This document shows, one piece after another, positions 42,773 to 50,916 of a stretch of DNA of 64,000 nt (the stretch's first letter is position 1; each line of letters starts with the position of its first letter). Origin of the DNA: Actinoplanes utahensis (GTDB lineage: Bacteria; Actinomycetota; Actinomycetes; Mycobacteriales; Micromonosporaceae). The stretch is taken from assembly GCF_016862455.1 (NCBI RefSeq), contig NZ_BOMZ01000062.1, positions 54,513-118,512 on the forward strand. Direction: 5' to 3'. Position numbers and translations under genes: made by a program. The notes under the pieces are model-generated. The model was not told where the DNA came from, did not search any database, and saw nothing but the letters and a program-made list of their open reading frames with translations.

Positions 42773-43531
42773 GTGCGTACCTTCGAGGATCTCGTCGACG
42801 AGGCGGCCCACGTCGACGTGTCCGGGTGGAGTTTCCACTGGCTGCGCGGGCGAGCCACCGAGGACCGGCCACCGTGGGGATACTCGCGTCTCCTCGCCGC
42901 GCGCCTCGCCCGGGTCGCCTCGGCCCTGGACATCGACACCGGAGGCGGCGAGATCATCGCCGAGGCGCCCCGGCTGCCGGCCAGGATGGTCGTCACCGAG
43001 GGATGGCGCCCGAACGCGGAACGCGCTCACCGTCTGCTGTCGCCCCGCGGGGTGGACGTGGTCGCCGTCGAGCAGGGAGAGCCCCTGCCGTTTCCGGACG
43101 CCGCCTTCGAGCTGGTGAGCAGCCGCCACCCGGTGGATCCCGACTGGCGCGAGATCGCTCGCGTGCTCACCCCGCAGGGCGCCTACCTCGCCCAGCATGT
43201 CGGACCGGCGTCCGCGTTCGAGCTGATCGAGTGGTTCCGTGGCCCGCTGGCAGGGGAGCGGCTCAGCCGCGATCCCGAGCGTGAGGCCGCGGCGGCGCGG
43301 GCCGCCGGCCTGCGGATCGCCGACTTGCGGACGGCGCGCTGCCGGATGGAGTTCTTCGACATCGGCGCGGTCGTCTACATCCTCCGCACATGCGTCTGGT
43401 GGGTGCCCGGCTTCACCGTCGACCGCTATCGGCCGGAGCTGGAGCGCCTCGACGCGCACATCCGCGAGCACGGGGTCTTCGTGAGCCACTCCACCCGCAC
43501 CCTGATCGAAGCCACGAGGGAAAACGGCTGA
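42773..43531 (+). CDS. SAM-dependent methyltransferase-like protein
   Basis: 252 residues from GTG 42773. It has the order of a class I methyltransferase: WGYSRLLAARLARVASALDIDTGGGEI (SAM-binding loop DTGGGE), RMVVTEGWRPNAERA, a GEPLPFPDAAFELVSSRHPVDPDWREIARVLTPQGAYL block with the FPDAAFELVxSRH pattern of UbiE/COQ5-like enzymes, and a helical cap at the end (VVYILRTCVWWVPGF). The substrate is unknown. There is no clear Shine-Dalgarno, and the start of the minus-strand neighbour lies only 50 bases away. It is followed by a dehydrogenase gene without obvious functional link. Confidence 0.8.
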   Translation: MRTFEDLVDEAAHVDVSGWSFHWLRGRATEDRPPWGYSRLLAARLARVASALDIDTGGGEIIAEAPRLPARMVVTEGWRPNAERAHRLLSPRGVDVVAVEQGEPLPFPDAAFELVSSRHPVDPDWREIARVLTPQGAYLAQHVGPASAFELIEWFRGPLAGERLSRDPEREAAAARAAGLRIADLRTARCRMEFFDIGAVVYILRTCVWWVPGFTVDRYRPELERLDAHIREHGVFVSHSTRTLIEATRENG

Positions 43532-43607
43532 GGAGACATCCGAGACGGGCCGGCAGTGGCGAATTGGCCACTGAGCGGAGGCGGGTAGCGGCCGTAACGT
43601 CGCGGGG

Positions 43608-44459
43608 ATGACAGTCGGATTCATCGGGCTCGGCGTCATGGGGCAGCCGATGGCCCTCAACCTGGCCCGGGCCGGGACCGAGCTGATCGTGTGGAATCGC
43701 ACGCCGGAGCGGGCCGGGCCGTTGCGGGCGGCCGGGGCGATGGTCGCCGCCGGACCGGCCCAGGTGTTCGCCGAGGCGCAGACCGTGATCCTGATGCTCG
43801 CCGACGACCGGGTGATCGACGAGGTGCTCGGGCGGGGGACCGGACGGTTCGCCGCGATGGTCGGCGGGCGCACGGTCGTGCACATGGGAACGACCGCGCC
43901 CGCGTACTCGGCCGGGCTCGCCGCCGATGTCACGGCCGCCGGTGGCGCGTACACCGAAGCTCCTGTCTCGGGGTCGCGCGGGCCCGCGGAGACCGGCGAC
44001 CTGGTGGTGATGATCGCCGGAGGCGATCCGGGGATCGAGGCGGTGCTGCGGCCGATGTGTCGGGAGATCGTGCGGTGCGGGGCGGTGCCGGGCGCGCTGC
44101 TGATGAAACTGGCCGTCAACACCTTCCTGATCAGCATGGTGACCGGGCTGGCCGAGGCGTTCCACTTCGCCGAACGGCACGGGCTCGATCAGCGGACCCT
44201 GCTCGCGGCCCTGGACGCCGGCCCGATGGCCAGCGCGGTCTCCCGGGTGAAGGGCCGCAAGCTGACCGACCGGGATTTCACCGTGCAGGCCGCGCTCCGC
44301 GACGTCCTCTACAACAGCGAGCTGATCGTGGGCGCGGCCCGGCAGGCCGGCATCGTCTCACCTCTGCTGGACGTGTGCCGCGACCTGTACGCGCGGGCCG
44401 ACGCGGACGGGCACGGTGGAGCCGACATGGCGGCCGTGATCAGGGCCTTCGCCCATTGA
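43608..44459 (+). CDS. NAD(P)-binding beta-hydroxyacid dehydrogenase (HIBADH family)
   Basis: 283 residues. The dinucleotide fold starts at once with VGFIGLGVMGQPMALNLARAG (GxGxMG). VILMLADD and TTAPAYSAGLA form the next strands. The substrate segment YTEAPVSGSRGPAETGDLVVMIAGG has the SGSxGPA loop, and LLMKLAVNTFLISMVTGLAEAFHFAE holds the catalytic Lys and the Asn pair. Members reduce or oxidise 3-hydroxyisobutyrate-like or imine substrates. The GSRGPAE variant is common in the 6-phosphogluconate-dehydrogenase-like and imine-reductase neighbours, so the exact reaction is open. Confidence 0.88.
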   Translation: MTVGFIGLGVMGQPMALNLARAGTELIVWNRTPERAGPLRAAGAMVAAGPAQVFAEAQTVILMLADDRVIDEVLGRGTGRFAAMVGGRTVVHMGTTAPAYSAGLAADVTAAGGAYTEAPVSGSRGPAETGDLVVMIAGGDPGIEAVLRPMCREIVRCGAVPGALLMKLAVNTFLISMVTGLAEAFHFAERHGLDQRTLLAALDAGPMASAVSRVKGRKLTDRDFTVQAALRDVLYNSELIVGAARQAGIVSPLLDVCRDLYARADADGHGGADMAAVIRAFAH

Positions 44460-44481
44460 TGTTGATGGCTACCATGTGGCG

Positions 44482-45078
44482 ATGTCCCCACGTGCCAGGA
44501 GCGTCACCGCTCGGATCCTTCTGGTGTTCGCCGCGTTCGTGCTGGCGCTGTTCTGGTTCGGCACGATTCCGCAGACCGGCTATCTCGTGCTCGCCTTCAC
44601 CGAGGGCGAGGTCTTCCCGATCGTGGCGCCGATCCTCGCCGGGGTGGCGCTCGTCGCGGCCGTCTGGCTCGGGACCCGGGCGGTCGCCGTCCGGGTGGTG
44701 CTGATCGTTCTGGTCCTGGTGGTGGCCGGGGCCACCGGCGTCACGGGTTTATTCTTCTCCGGCTTCACGCGGAAGGTGCTGGCAACCGAGGTGGTCGCGG
44801 TGTCGGGGGACGGCGGGCACGACATCGTCCGGATCACCGCCGAGGACTGGAAGCATGTGGAGCGCACCGAGTTACGGGTGCGGACCCGGGCCGGGCTGCT
44901 CAGCCGGCAGTCCGGATGGGCGCTGGCGGAAGCCTACTGCGCTGAGCGGCACGTCGTCGCGGGCGACATCCGGGCGGAGTTCACCGGCGCCCGGGAGGTG
45001 CGCATCGGCGGCGTCGACGGGACCGTCCGGTTCGACGACACCGGGCACCCGGATCGGTACGTGCGGTTCTGCCCGTGA
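44482..45078 (+). CDS. Membrane protein with three N-terminal helices and a soluble tail
   Basis: 198 residues from ATG 44482; GTG 44476 is an alternative with TACCAT close upstream. Three hydrophobic segments (ILLVFAAFVLALFWFGTI, VFPIVAPILAGVALVAAVWLG, VVLIVLVLVVAGATGVTGLFF) are followed by a soluble tail of about 95 residues ending in FCP. The family is not recognised. Its last 200 bases are overlapped on the other strand by the C-terminal extension of the EamA gene. Confidence 0.65.
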   Translation: MSPRARSVTARILLVFAAFVLALFWFGTIPQTGYLVLAFTEGEVFPIVAPILAGVALVAAVWLGTRAVAVRVVLIVLVLVVAGATGVTGLFFSGFTRKVLATEVVAVSGDGGHDIVRITAEDWKHVERTELRVRTRAGLLSRQSGWALAEAYCAERHVVAGDIRAEFTGAREVRIGGVDGTVRFDDTGHPDRYVRFCP

Positions 45079-45912
45079 CCGGTGGGCGCGTTCGATCCGC
45101 TGGCCCCACCAGGTGCCGGCCAGGACCAGGCCGATGCCGGCGGTGGCCAGCGCGGTCAGGTGCTCGCCGCCGAGGCTCACGCCGATCAGGACCGCCCACA
45201 CCGGCTCGGTGCCGAGCAGCAGGCTGGCCCGGGTGGCGGAGGTGCGGCGGACCGCCCACAACTGCACCACGAACGCGAAGACGCTGCAGCACAGCGCCAG
45301 GTACAGCACGCCCAGCCACTCGCCGGCCCCGAACCCGGCGACCGCCGGCAGCAGCGCCGGCCCGGCCGCGACGGTGAACACCACCGCCCCGACCACGGTC
45401 TGCAACGTGGTGAGGGTGACCGTGTCGTACGCGGGCCGGCTGAGCCGGCCGGACAGGGTGACGTGCGCGGCGCGGACCACGGCGGCCGCCAGCATCAGCG
45501 CGTCACCGGCCGACGGCGTACGCAGCCCGGGTCCGGCCACCAGGAGCACCACCCCACCGGTGGCGGCGCCGGCGGCCAGGAAGAACCGCGGCGGCAGGCC
45601 GCCCTGCATCAGTGGGGTGAGCAGGATCGTCAGGCTGATCAGCACGCCGGCGTTGGTGGCGCTGGTCAGCGACACCCCGTACGTCTCCAGCACCAGCACC
45701 GCCGCCTGCGTGCACCCGAGCAGCAGCCCCACCCGCAGCTCACCCGGCCCCGGCCGCCTCCTGATCATCAGCGGCAGCATGGCCGCCATCGACACCAGGT
45801 AGCGCAGCGCCAGCACCACCAGCACGCCCGCGACCACCACCAGGGTCTTCGCCGCCAGATAGCTGCTGCCCCAGATCACGGCCACGGCCAGCAGCAGAAG
45901 GTCTCCCGTCAC
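44872..45912 (-). CDS. EamA/DMT-family transporter with an extended tail
   Basis: About 346 residues from GTG 45912; a TTG at 45948 would add 12. It has two EamA repeats of five helices each (LLLLAVAVIWGSSYLAAK start, LVLETYGVSLTSATNAGVLISL and, in the second half, SVFAFVVQLWAVRRTSATRASLLLGTEPVWAVLIG), the signature of drug/metabolite exporters. The last helix ends near 45085, where family members normally stop. The frame continues for about 70 polar Pro/Gly/Asp-rich residues antisense to the neighbouring gene, so a stop codon was probably lost. It is divergent from a LysR gene, its likely regulator. Confidence 0.85.
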   Translation of the reverse strand: MTGDLLLLAVAVIWGSSYLAAKTLVVVAGVLVVLALRYLVSMAAMLPLMIRRRPGPGELRVGLLLGCTQAAVLVLETYGVSLTSATNAGVLISLTILLTPLMQGGLPPRFFLAAGAATGGVVLLVAGPGLRTPSAGDALMLAAAVVRAAHVTLSGRLSRPAYDTVTLTTLQTVVGAVVFTVAAGPALLPAVAGFGAGEWLGVLYLALCCSVFAFVVQLWAVRRTSATRASLLLGTEPVWAVLIGVSLGGEHLTALATAGIGLVLAGTWWGQRIERAHRSRAEPHVPIRVPGVVEPDGPVDAADAHLPGAGELRPDVARDDVPLSAVGFRQRPSGLPAEQPGPGPHP

Positions 45913-45985
45913 AGTGGGAAGCCTGCGGCCCGCCGATACGGTAGACAAGACGGCAACCCGTGAAACGACGATGTAGTGGACGCTA

Positions 45986-46885
45986 ATGGATCCGCATCAC
46001 CTGAGACTGCTGCGTGAGCTGGGCGAGCGGGGCAGTGTCGCCGCCGTCGCGCGTGCCCTGCACATCACCCCGTCCGCGGTGTCGCAGCAGCTCGGCGCCC
46101 TGCAGCGGTCGGCGCGGGTGCCGCTGACCGAGCGCAGCGGGCGGCGACTGGTGCTGACCGAGGCGGGTCGGGCCCTGGCGACGGCCGCGGTCGAGGTGAT
46201 GACGGCGCTGGACCGGGCGTCCCGGGCGGTCGGCGACTACCTGGACGAGCCCGGCACGCCGGTGAGCGTGGCCGCGTTCCACAGTGCCGGGGTGACCTGG
46301 TTCGCGCCGCTGATCCGGCGTCTCGCCGAGACCGGCGGGCCCCCGGTGCGCTGCGCGGACCGGGATGTGGCGCACGCCGAGTTCCCCAGCCTGGTCGGTG
46401 ACTACGACCTGGTGGTGGCGCACCGGCTGGCGTACAGCCCGCCCTGGCCCGCCGACCGGCTCGCCGTGCTCCCGCTGATCCGCGAGCCGCTGAACGTGGC
46501 GATGTCGGCGGACCATCCGCTCGCCGCCCGGGACCGGCTGACCGCGGCGGACGTGAGCGGTTGGCCGTGGATCAGCGTGCACGAGGGCTTTCCGCTGACC
46601 GGGGTGCTGACGGCGATCGCGGCGGCGTCCGGGCGGCCGCTGGAGATCCGGCACCGGATCAACGAGTTCACCGTCGCGGCGTCGGTGGTGGCGGCCGGTG
46701 AGGTGCTCGCCCTGCTGCCCGGCCTGACCACCGTGCCGGATCCGCGGCTGGCGCTGCGGCCGCTCGCCGACCTGCCGGCGGTCCGGCACATCGACGTGCT
46801 GGCCCGGCCCGAGACGCTGCATCGCGCCTCGGTCCGGACCGTGCTGGAGACGTTGCGCTCGATCTCAGGAGCGCTGATCGCGTAG
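45986..46885 (+). CDS. LysR-family regulator divergent from the EamA transporter
   Basis: 299 residues. The helix-turn-helix is LLRELGERGSVAAVARALHITPSAVSQQLGALQR with the usual SAVSQQL recognition helix, followed by VPLTERSGRRLVLTEAGRAL, a linker helix and an effector domain (VSVAAFHSAGVTWFAPLIRRL onward). The shared 37-73-bp intergenic region is where it should bind. The 3' end overlaps the convergent S74-domain gene by 21 bases. Confidence 0.9.
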   Translation: MDPHHLRLLRELGERGSVAAVARALHITPSAVSQQLGALQRSARVPLTERSGRRLVLTEAGRALATAAVEVMTALDRASRAVGDYLDEPGTPVSVAAFHSAGVTWFAPLIRRLAETGGPPVRCADRDVAHAEFPSLVGDYDLVVAHRLAYSPPWPADRLAVLPLIREPLNVAMSADHPLAARDRLTAADVSGWPWISVHEGFPLTGVLTAIAAASGRPLEIRHRINEFTVAASVVAAGEVLALLPGLTTVPDPRLALRPLADLPAVRHIDVLARPETLHRASVRTVLETLRSISGALIA

Positions 46886-47335
46886 CTCGGCGACCTGCGC
46901 GGCGAGCTCCTTGACCGCTCCGATCAGGACCGGCACCAGGCCCAGGTAGTCCAGGTACTTGCCCTCCACGGAGTCGACGACGAGCTGCGGAAGCACCTCC
47001 TCGACGTCCTGGGCGATGAGACCCATCTGCTTGGCCGGCTGCTCCGACACGTCCTGGCTGGTGTAGTAGTACTCGACCGGCTTCAGCGCGACGACCTTGT
47101 CCAGCAGCCCGGAGACGCTCTCGATGTCCCGCTTCATGCGCCGGTCGCTGGCCTTGGTCCAGTTGCCGCCGCTGTCCAGCCGGGCCTCGGTCCCGCCGTT
47201 GATCCGGTTGGTGATCTGGAAGAACCCGTCGTCGGTGATCCGCATCCCGGTCTGGTGGGTCTGGTTGAAGTTGTTCCGCAGATGGATGTGCCGGAAGTTT
47301 CCGTTCTGCGTCTCGAGGAAGATCGGCGCTGCCAA
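46865..47335 (-). CDS. Stand-alone tail-fibre type chaperone domain (peptidase S74)
   Basis: 156 residues. The N-terminal 65 residues are short beta-repeat-like sequence (NFRHIHLRNNFNQTHQTGMR, GFFQITNRINGG) as at the base of phage tail fibres. Residues from about 68 on match the intramolecular chaperone of tailspikes and endosialidases: SDRRMKRDIE carries the self-cleavage Ser and the Lys of its dyad, then LKPVEYYYTSQ, MGLIAQDVEEVLPQLV and YLDYLGLVPVLIGAVKEL. In phages this domain trimerises the fibre and then cuts itself off. TTG 47335 with AAAGGGA upstream is the likely start. No other phage gene is nearby. Confidence 0.85.
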   Translation of the reverse strand: MAAPIFLETQNGNFRHIHLRNNFNQTHQTGMRITDDGFFQITNRINGGTEARLDSGGNWTKASDRRMKRDIESVSGLLDKVVALKPVEYYYTSQDVSEQPAKQMGLIAQDVEEVLPQLVVDSVEGKYLDYLGLVPVLIGAVKELAAQVAELRDQRS

Positions 47336-47501
47336 TGTCTTTCCCTTTCGGTGCTACCCCGGCACGGTGCCGGCGTGATGACATCAGGCTGCCGGGCGGG
47401 TGCGGGGTGCATCGCGGGGTGCCGCGGGGGGCGGTGCGGGGTGGGGCAGGTAGTCGACACTCGCCTTGACCGGACGGGCCGCCCGGTTCGACGCTGGGAT
47501 C

Positions 47502-50312
47502 GTGCTCGCCGTCCCGCTTGTCGGCCGCGACGCCGACATCGCCGAGCTGCTCGGCGCGATCGGCCGTTCCCGCCTGATCACCCTGGTCGGACCCGGCGGA
47601 AGCGGAAAGACCAGGCTGGCGTACGCCGTACGCGATCGGCTCTCCGCCGCCGGGCGGCCGACCTGGTGGGTGTCGCTCGCCCAGCTGGACCGTCCGTCCC
47701 TGCTGGACGCCGCGGTGGCCGGTGCGCTGGGCGCCGCCGAGACGCCCGGCCGGGCGCCGCGGGAGGTCCTGGCCGAGCTCCTGCGCGACACCGAGGGCCT
47801 GCTGGTGCTGGACAACTGCGAGCACCTGGTGGCCGGATGCGCCGCCCTGGTCGGCTACCTGCTGCGGGAGTGCCCCGGCCTGCGGGTGCTGACCACCAGC
47901 CGGGAGCCGCTCGCCGTCGCGCTGGAGACGGCCTGGTGGGTGGGCGGCCTGTCGGTGCCCGCCGACGCGCCCGCGCCCACCGCCGCCGATCTGGCCGGCA
48001 GCCAGGCCGTCCGGATGTTCACCGACCGGGCCCGGCTGGTGGTCGCCGACTTCGCGGTGACCGACGCCAACGCCGCCGACGTCGCCCGGCTCTGCCGCCG
48101 TCTCGACGGCCTGCCGCTCGCCCTGGAGCTGGCCGCGGCCCGCCTGCGGATGCTGCCGCTGCCCCGGATCGTGGACTATCTCGACGACGCCGTGTCGCTG
48201 CTGGCGACCACCGACCGGGACGTCCCGGCCCGGCAGGCCACCCTGCGCGCCACCCTGGACTGGAGCCACGACCTGCTGTCCGGGCCGGAACGGGCGATGT
48301 TCGCTCGGCTGTCGGTGTTCCGGGGTGGGTTCACCCTGGCGGCCGCCTCCGCGGTGGCCGCCGGCGGCGACGCCGACCTGGACACTTTGCGGCTGCTGGC
48401 CCGGCTGGTCGACAAGTCCCTGGTGCAGGCCCGCACCGACGGCGCCGAGGAGCGGTACCGGCTGCTGGAGGTGGTCCGCCAGTACGCCGCGCAACGCCTC
48501 GGCGACCAGGCCCACCACATCTCGGCGCGGCATGCGGCGTTCATGCTGACCGTCACCGAACGCGCCGAGGAGGGGCTCGACGGCGGCGACCAGTCCCGCT
48601 GGCTCGGTCGGCTCGACCACGACCGACACAACCTGCGTGCCGCGCTGAGCTGGGCGGACAGCCACGAACCGGTGCTGTTCATCCGGCTCGCCGGGGCGCT
48701 CGGCCGGTACTGGCGGCTCACCGGCCAGTACGCCGAGGGCCGTCAGTGGCTGGGCCGTGCCGTCCTGGCCGCACACCACGGCATCTCCTCGACGGCCCGC
48801 GCCAAGGCCCTGACCGCGCTGGGCACGATGGAGTTCCTGCAATGCGACTACCCGTCGGCGGCCGCCCGGCTGAACCGGGCCCGGGACCTGTACGCGGTCA
48901 CCGGCGACGACCGGGGACGGGCCGTCACGCTCCAGTTCCTCGGCTGCATCGACCGGGAACAGGGCCGGTACGCCGAGGCCCGCCGCCACCACGAGGAGGT
49001 GCTGGAGATCCGGCGCCGCGGCGGCGAACCGGCCGGGATCGCCCGGGCGCTGCGGTCGATGGGCCTCACCGCGTGGCTGGAGAACGATCACGCCCGGGCC
49101 GAGCGACTGTCCGGTGAGGCGTTACGCCGGTTCCGGGAGCTCGGCGACGACGAGGGCGTCGCGACCACGCTCGTCCACCTGGCCTGCGCCCGGCACGGCG
49201 GGGGCGATCCGGACGGGGCCCGGCCGCTGCTCCAGGCCGCCCTCGACCTGGGGCGCCGGCTCGGGTTGCGGGAGGTCACGGCATGGGCCGAGGAGCGGCT
49301 CGGGCTGATCGCGGCGGACGCCGGTGACCGGGACGAGGCCGTGGCCCTGCTGCGCCGCAGCCTGACCGTCCATCACGAACTCGGCGACCGGTGGCGTACC
49401 GCCGCGGTCCTCGACGCCCTCGGCGGCCTGTGCGCCGACGCCCGGCTGCTGGCGGCCGCCGCCCGGCTGCGCGAGACCCTCGGCACGCCGGTGCCGCCGG
49501 CCGACCGCGCCGCCCATGACCGGCGGGTGCACGCGACGGCGGAGGTGGCCGGTGAGGTCCTTCCCCTGGACCACGCGGTACGAGCCGCGCTCGCCCCGCC
49601 GGCCGAGGTGGTCGTCCGTGCGCTCGGCCGCAGCGCCGTGGTGCTGTCCGGGCGGGCGCTCGGCCCGGAGGACTGGACCTACGCCAAACCGCGGGAGCTG
49701 CTCTATCACCTGCTGACCCGGCCCGGCGCGACCAAGGCGGAGATCGGGCTGGCGCTGTGGCCGGACGCCTCCCGTACCGAGCTGCGCAACAGCTTCCACA
49801 CCTGCCTGAAGTTCCTGCGCCGGGCCGTCGGCGACGCGATGACCGTGCGCTACTCCGGCGGCGCCTACCACGTGGAGTCCGCGCTCCCGCTGCGTTACGA
49901 CGTCGCCGGTTTCCGCGGGGCCGCCGCGACCGCCCGGGACGTCGGCGCTCTCCAGGAGGCGGCCGGCTACTACCACGGTGACTTCCTGGCCGACCTGCCG
50001 GCGGGGGAGTGGGCCGAGGAGCAACGCGAGGACCTTCGCCGGGAGTACGAACGGGTGCTGCGTACCCTCGGCGGCCTGCTCGCCCGGGACGGCCGCTTCG
50101 CCGAGGCCGCCGGTGTCTTCACCCGCCTGATCGCCCACGACCCGCTGATCGAGGCCGGCCACCGCGGTCTGATGCGCTGTCACGCCGCCCTCGGCGAACG
50201 CGGCCGCGCCCTGCACCAGTACCAGCAGCTGACCCGCCTCCTCGACGACCGCCTCGGCACCGCCCCCGCCCCGGAGACCGCCCGGCTGCACGCCCGGCTG
50301 CGTGCCGGTTAG
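47502..50312 (+). CDS. STAND ATPase-TPR regulator with C-terminal BTAD/winged-helix module
   Basis: About 936 residues. An AfsR/LuxR-like ATPase domain comes first (LVGRDADIAELLGAI, P-loop VGPGGSGKTRL, LLVLDNCEHLV, LTTSREPLAV, LPLALELAAARL), then TPR helices. At about residue 665-775 lies an OmpR-type winged helix (REILL-like region WTYAKPRELLYHLLTRPGATKAEIGLALWPDAS, ELRNSFHTCLKFLRRAVGD), and a bacterial transcriptional activation domain (BTAD) follows to the end. In classical SARP proteins the DNA-binding and BTAD parts come first, so this order is reversed. GTG 47502 is preferred over TTG 47466, which lies within a TTGACC -35-like hexamer. No cognate biosynthetic operon is adjacent. Confidence 0.85.
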   Translation: MLAVPLVGRDADIAELLGAIGRSRLITLVGPGGSGKTRLAYAVRDRLSAAGRPTWWVSLAQLDRPSLLDAAVAGALGAAETPGRAPREVLAELLRDTEGLLVLDNCEHLVAGCAALVGYLLRECPGLRVLTTSREPLAVALETAWWVGGLSVPADAPAPTAADLAGSQAVRMFTDRARLVVADFAVTDANAADVARLCRRLDGLPLALELAAARLRMLPLPRIVDYLDDAVSLLATTDRDVPARQATLRATLDWSHDLLSGPERAMFARLSVFRGGFTLAAASAVAAGGDADLDTLRLLARLVDKSLVQARTDGAEERYRLLEVVRQYAAQRLGDQAHHISARHAAFMLTVTERAEEGLDGGDQSRWLGRLDHDRHNLRAALSWADSHEPVLFIRLAGALGRYWRLTGQYAEGRQWLGRAVLAAHHGISSTARAKALTALGTMEFLQCDYPSAAARLNRARDLYAVTGDDRGRAVTLQFLGCIDREQGRYAEARRHHEEVLEIRRRGGEPAGIARALRSMGLTAWLENDHARAERLSGEALRRFRELGDDEGVATTLVHLACARHGGGDPDGARPLLQAALDLGRRLGLREVTAWAEERLGLIAADAGDRDEAVALLRRSLTVHHELGDRWRTAAVLDALGGLCADARLLAAAARLRETLGTPVPPADRAAHDRRVHATAEVAGEVLPLDHAVRAALAPPAEVVVRALGRSAVVLSGRALGPEDWTYAKPRELLYHLLTRPGATKAEIGLALWPDASRTELRNSFHTCLKFLRRAVGDAMTVRYSGGAYHVESALPLRYDVAGFRGAAATARDVGALQEAAGYYHGDFLADLPAGEWAEEQREDLRREYERVLRTLGGLLARDGRFAEAAGVFTRLIAHDPLIEAGHRGLMRCHAALGERGRALHQYQQLTRLLDDRLGTAPAPETARLHARLRAG

Positions 50313-50803
50313 GGCTCGCCGAGGCAGGAGGTCAGGTGCGGGGCGGCGGCGGTCAGCAGCAGGCGGCCGATCTGCGCGAGCTGGGCGACCTGCTCCGGGG
50401 TGAGGGCGTCGAAGACCAGGCGGCGGGCCTCCCGGACGTGATCGGGAGCGGCGGCCACCACCACCGCCAGGCCGGCCTCGGTGAGGACCGCCGTGACACA
50501 GCGGGACTCGGCGGAGTCCGTCTGGCGGCGGGTCACCCAGCCGTGCTTCTCCAGACGGGACACGGCATGCGACAGGCGGGACGGTGATCCGGCGGCGAGG
50601 TGGGCGAGATTCCCCATCCGTACGGCGTGACCGGGCGCCTGGGACAGCGAGGACAGGATCGTGTACTCGAAGAAGTTCAGCCCGGCGTCCCGTTTGAGCT
50701 GGGCGTCGATGGCCGGGGGCAGGGCGGTCAGCACGGCGGTGAGGGCCATCCAGGCGCGTGTCTCGTCGTCGGAGAGCCAGGGGACGGCTGTGGGATCGCT
50801 CAC
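50309..50803 (-). CDS. MarR-family repressor
   Basis: 164 residues from GTG 50803; an in-frame ATG at 50857 lies beyond the operator and is less likely. The sequence shows the MarR winged helix: LNFFEYTILSSLSQAPGHAVRMGNLAHLAAGSPSRLSHAVSRLEKHGWVTRRQTDSAESRCVTAVLTEAGLAV. It is divergent from the azoreductase gene, and both lie next to two TTGAA-NN-TTCAA palindromes. This points to autorepression and repression of the azoreductase, relieved by quinones or other electrophiles, as known for such pairs. The stop overlaps that of the convergent BTAD gene by four bases. Confidence 0.88.
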   Translation of the reverse strand: MSDPTAVPWLSDDETRAWMALTAVLTALPPAIDAQLKRDAGLNFFEYTILSSLSQAPGHAVRMGNLAHLAAGSPSRLSHAVSRLEKHGWVTRRQTDSAESRCVTAVLTEAGLAVVVAAAPDHVREARRLVFDALTPEQVAQLAQIGRLLLTAAAPHLTSCLGEP

Positions 50804-50830
50804 GACTGAGAAGAATACGCGACCGCCTAC

Positions 50831-50842
50831 TTGAATGTTCAA
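50831..50842. promoter_or_regulatory. MarR operator site 1
   Basis: TTGAA-TG-TTCAA, a palindrome 28 bases upstream of the repressor's GTG. It is the exact reverse complement of site 2. Confidence 0.7.
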
Positions 50843-50865
50843 TACTTGCGATGTCATGCTTCTCC

Positions 50866-50877
50866 TTGAACATTCAA
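50866..50877. promoter_or_regulatory. MarR operator site 2, overlapping the azoreductase -35
   Basis: TTGAA-CA-TTCAA, 35 bp centre to centre from site 1, with C and G extending the arms to six bases. Its TTGAAC also serves as a likely -35 hexamer, with TGATAT at 50891-50896 as -10 (19-bp spacing), so binding would block the promoter directly. Confidence 0.7.
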
Positions 50878-50916
50878 GTCCCCCCTAAAGTGATATTTCC
50901 TGATTGGGAGAAGCTC

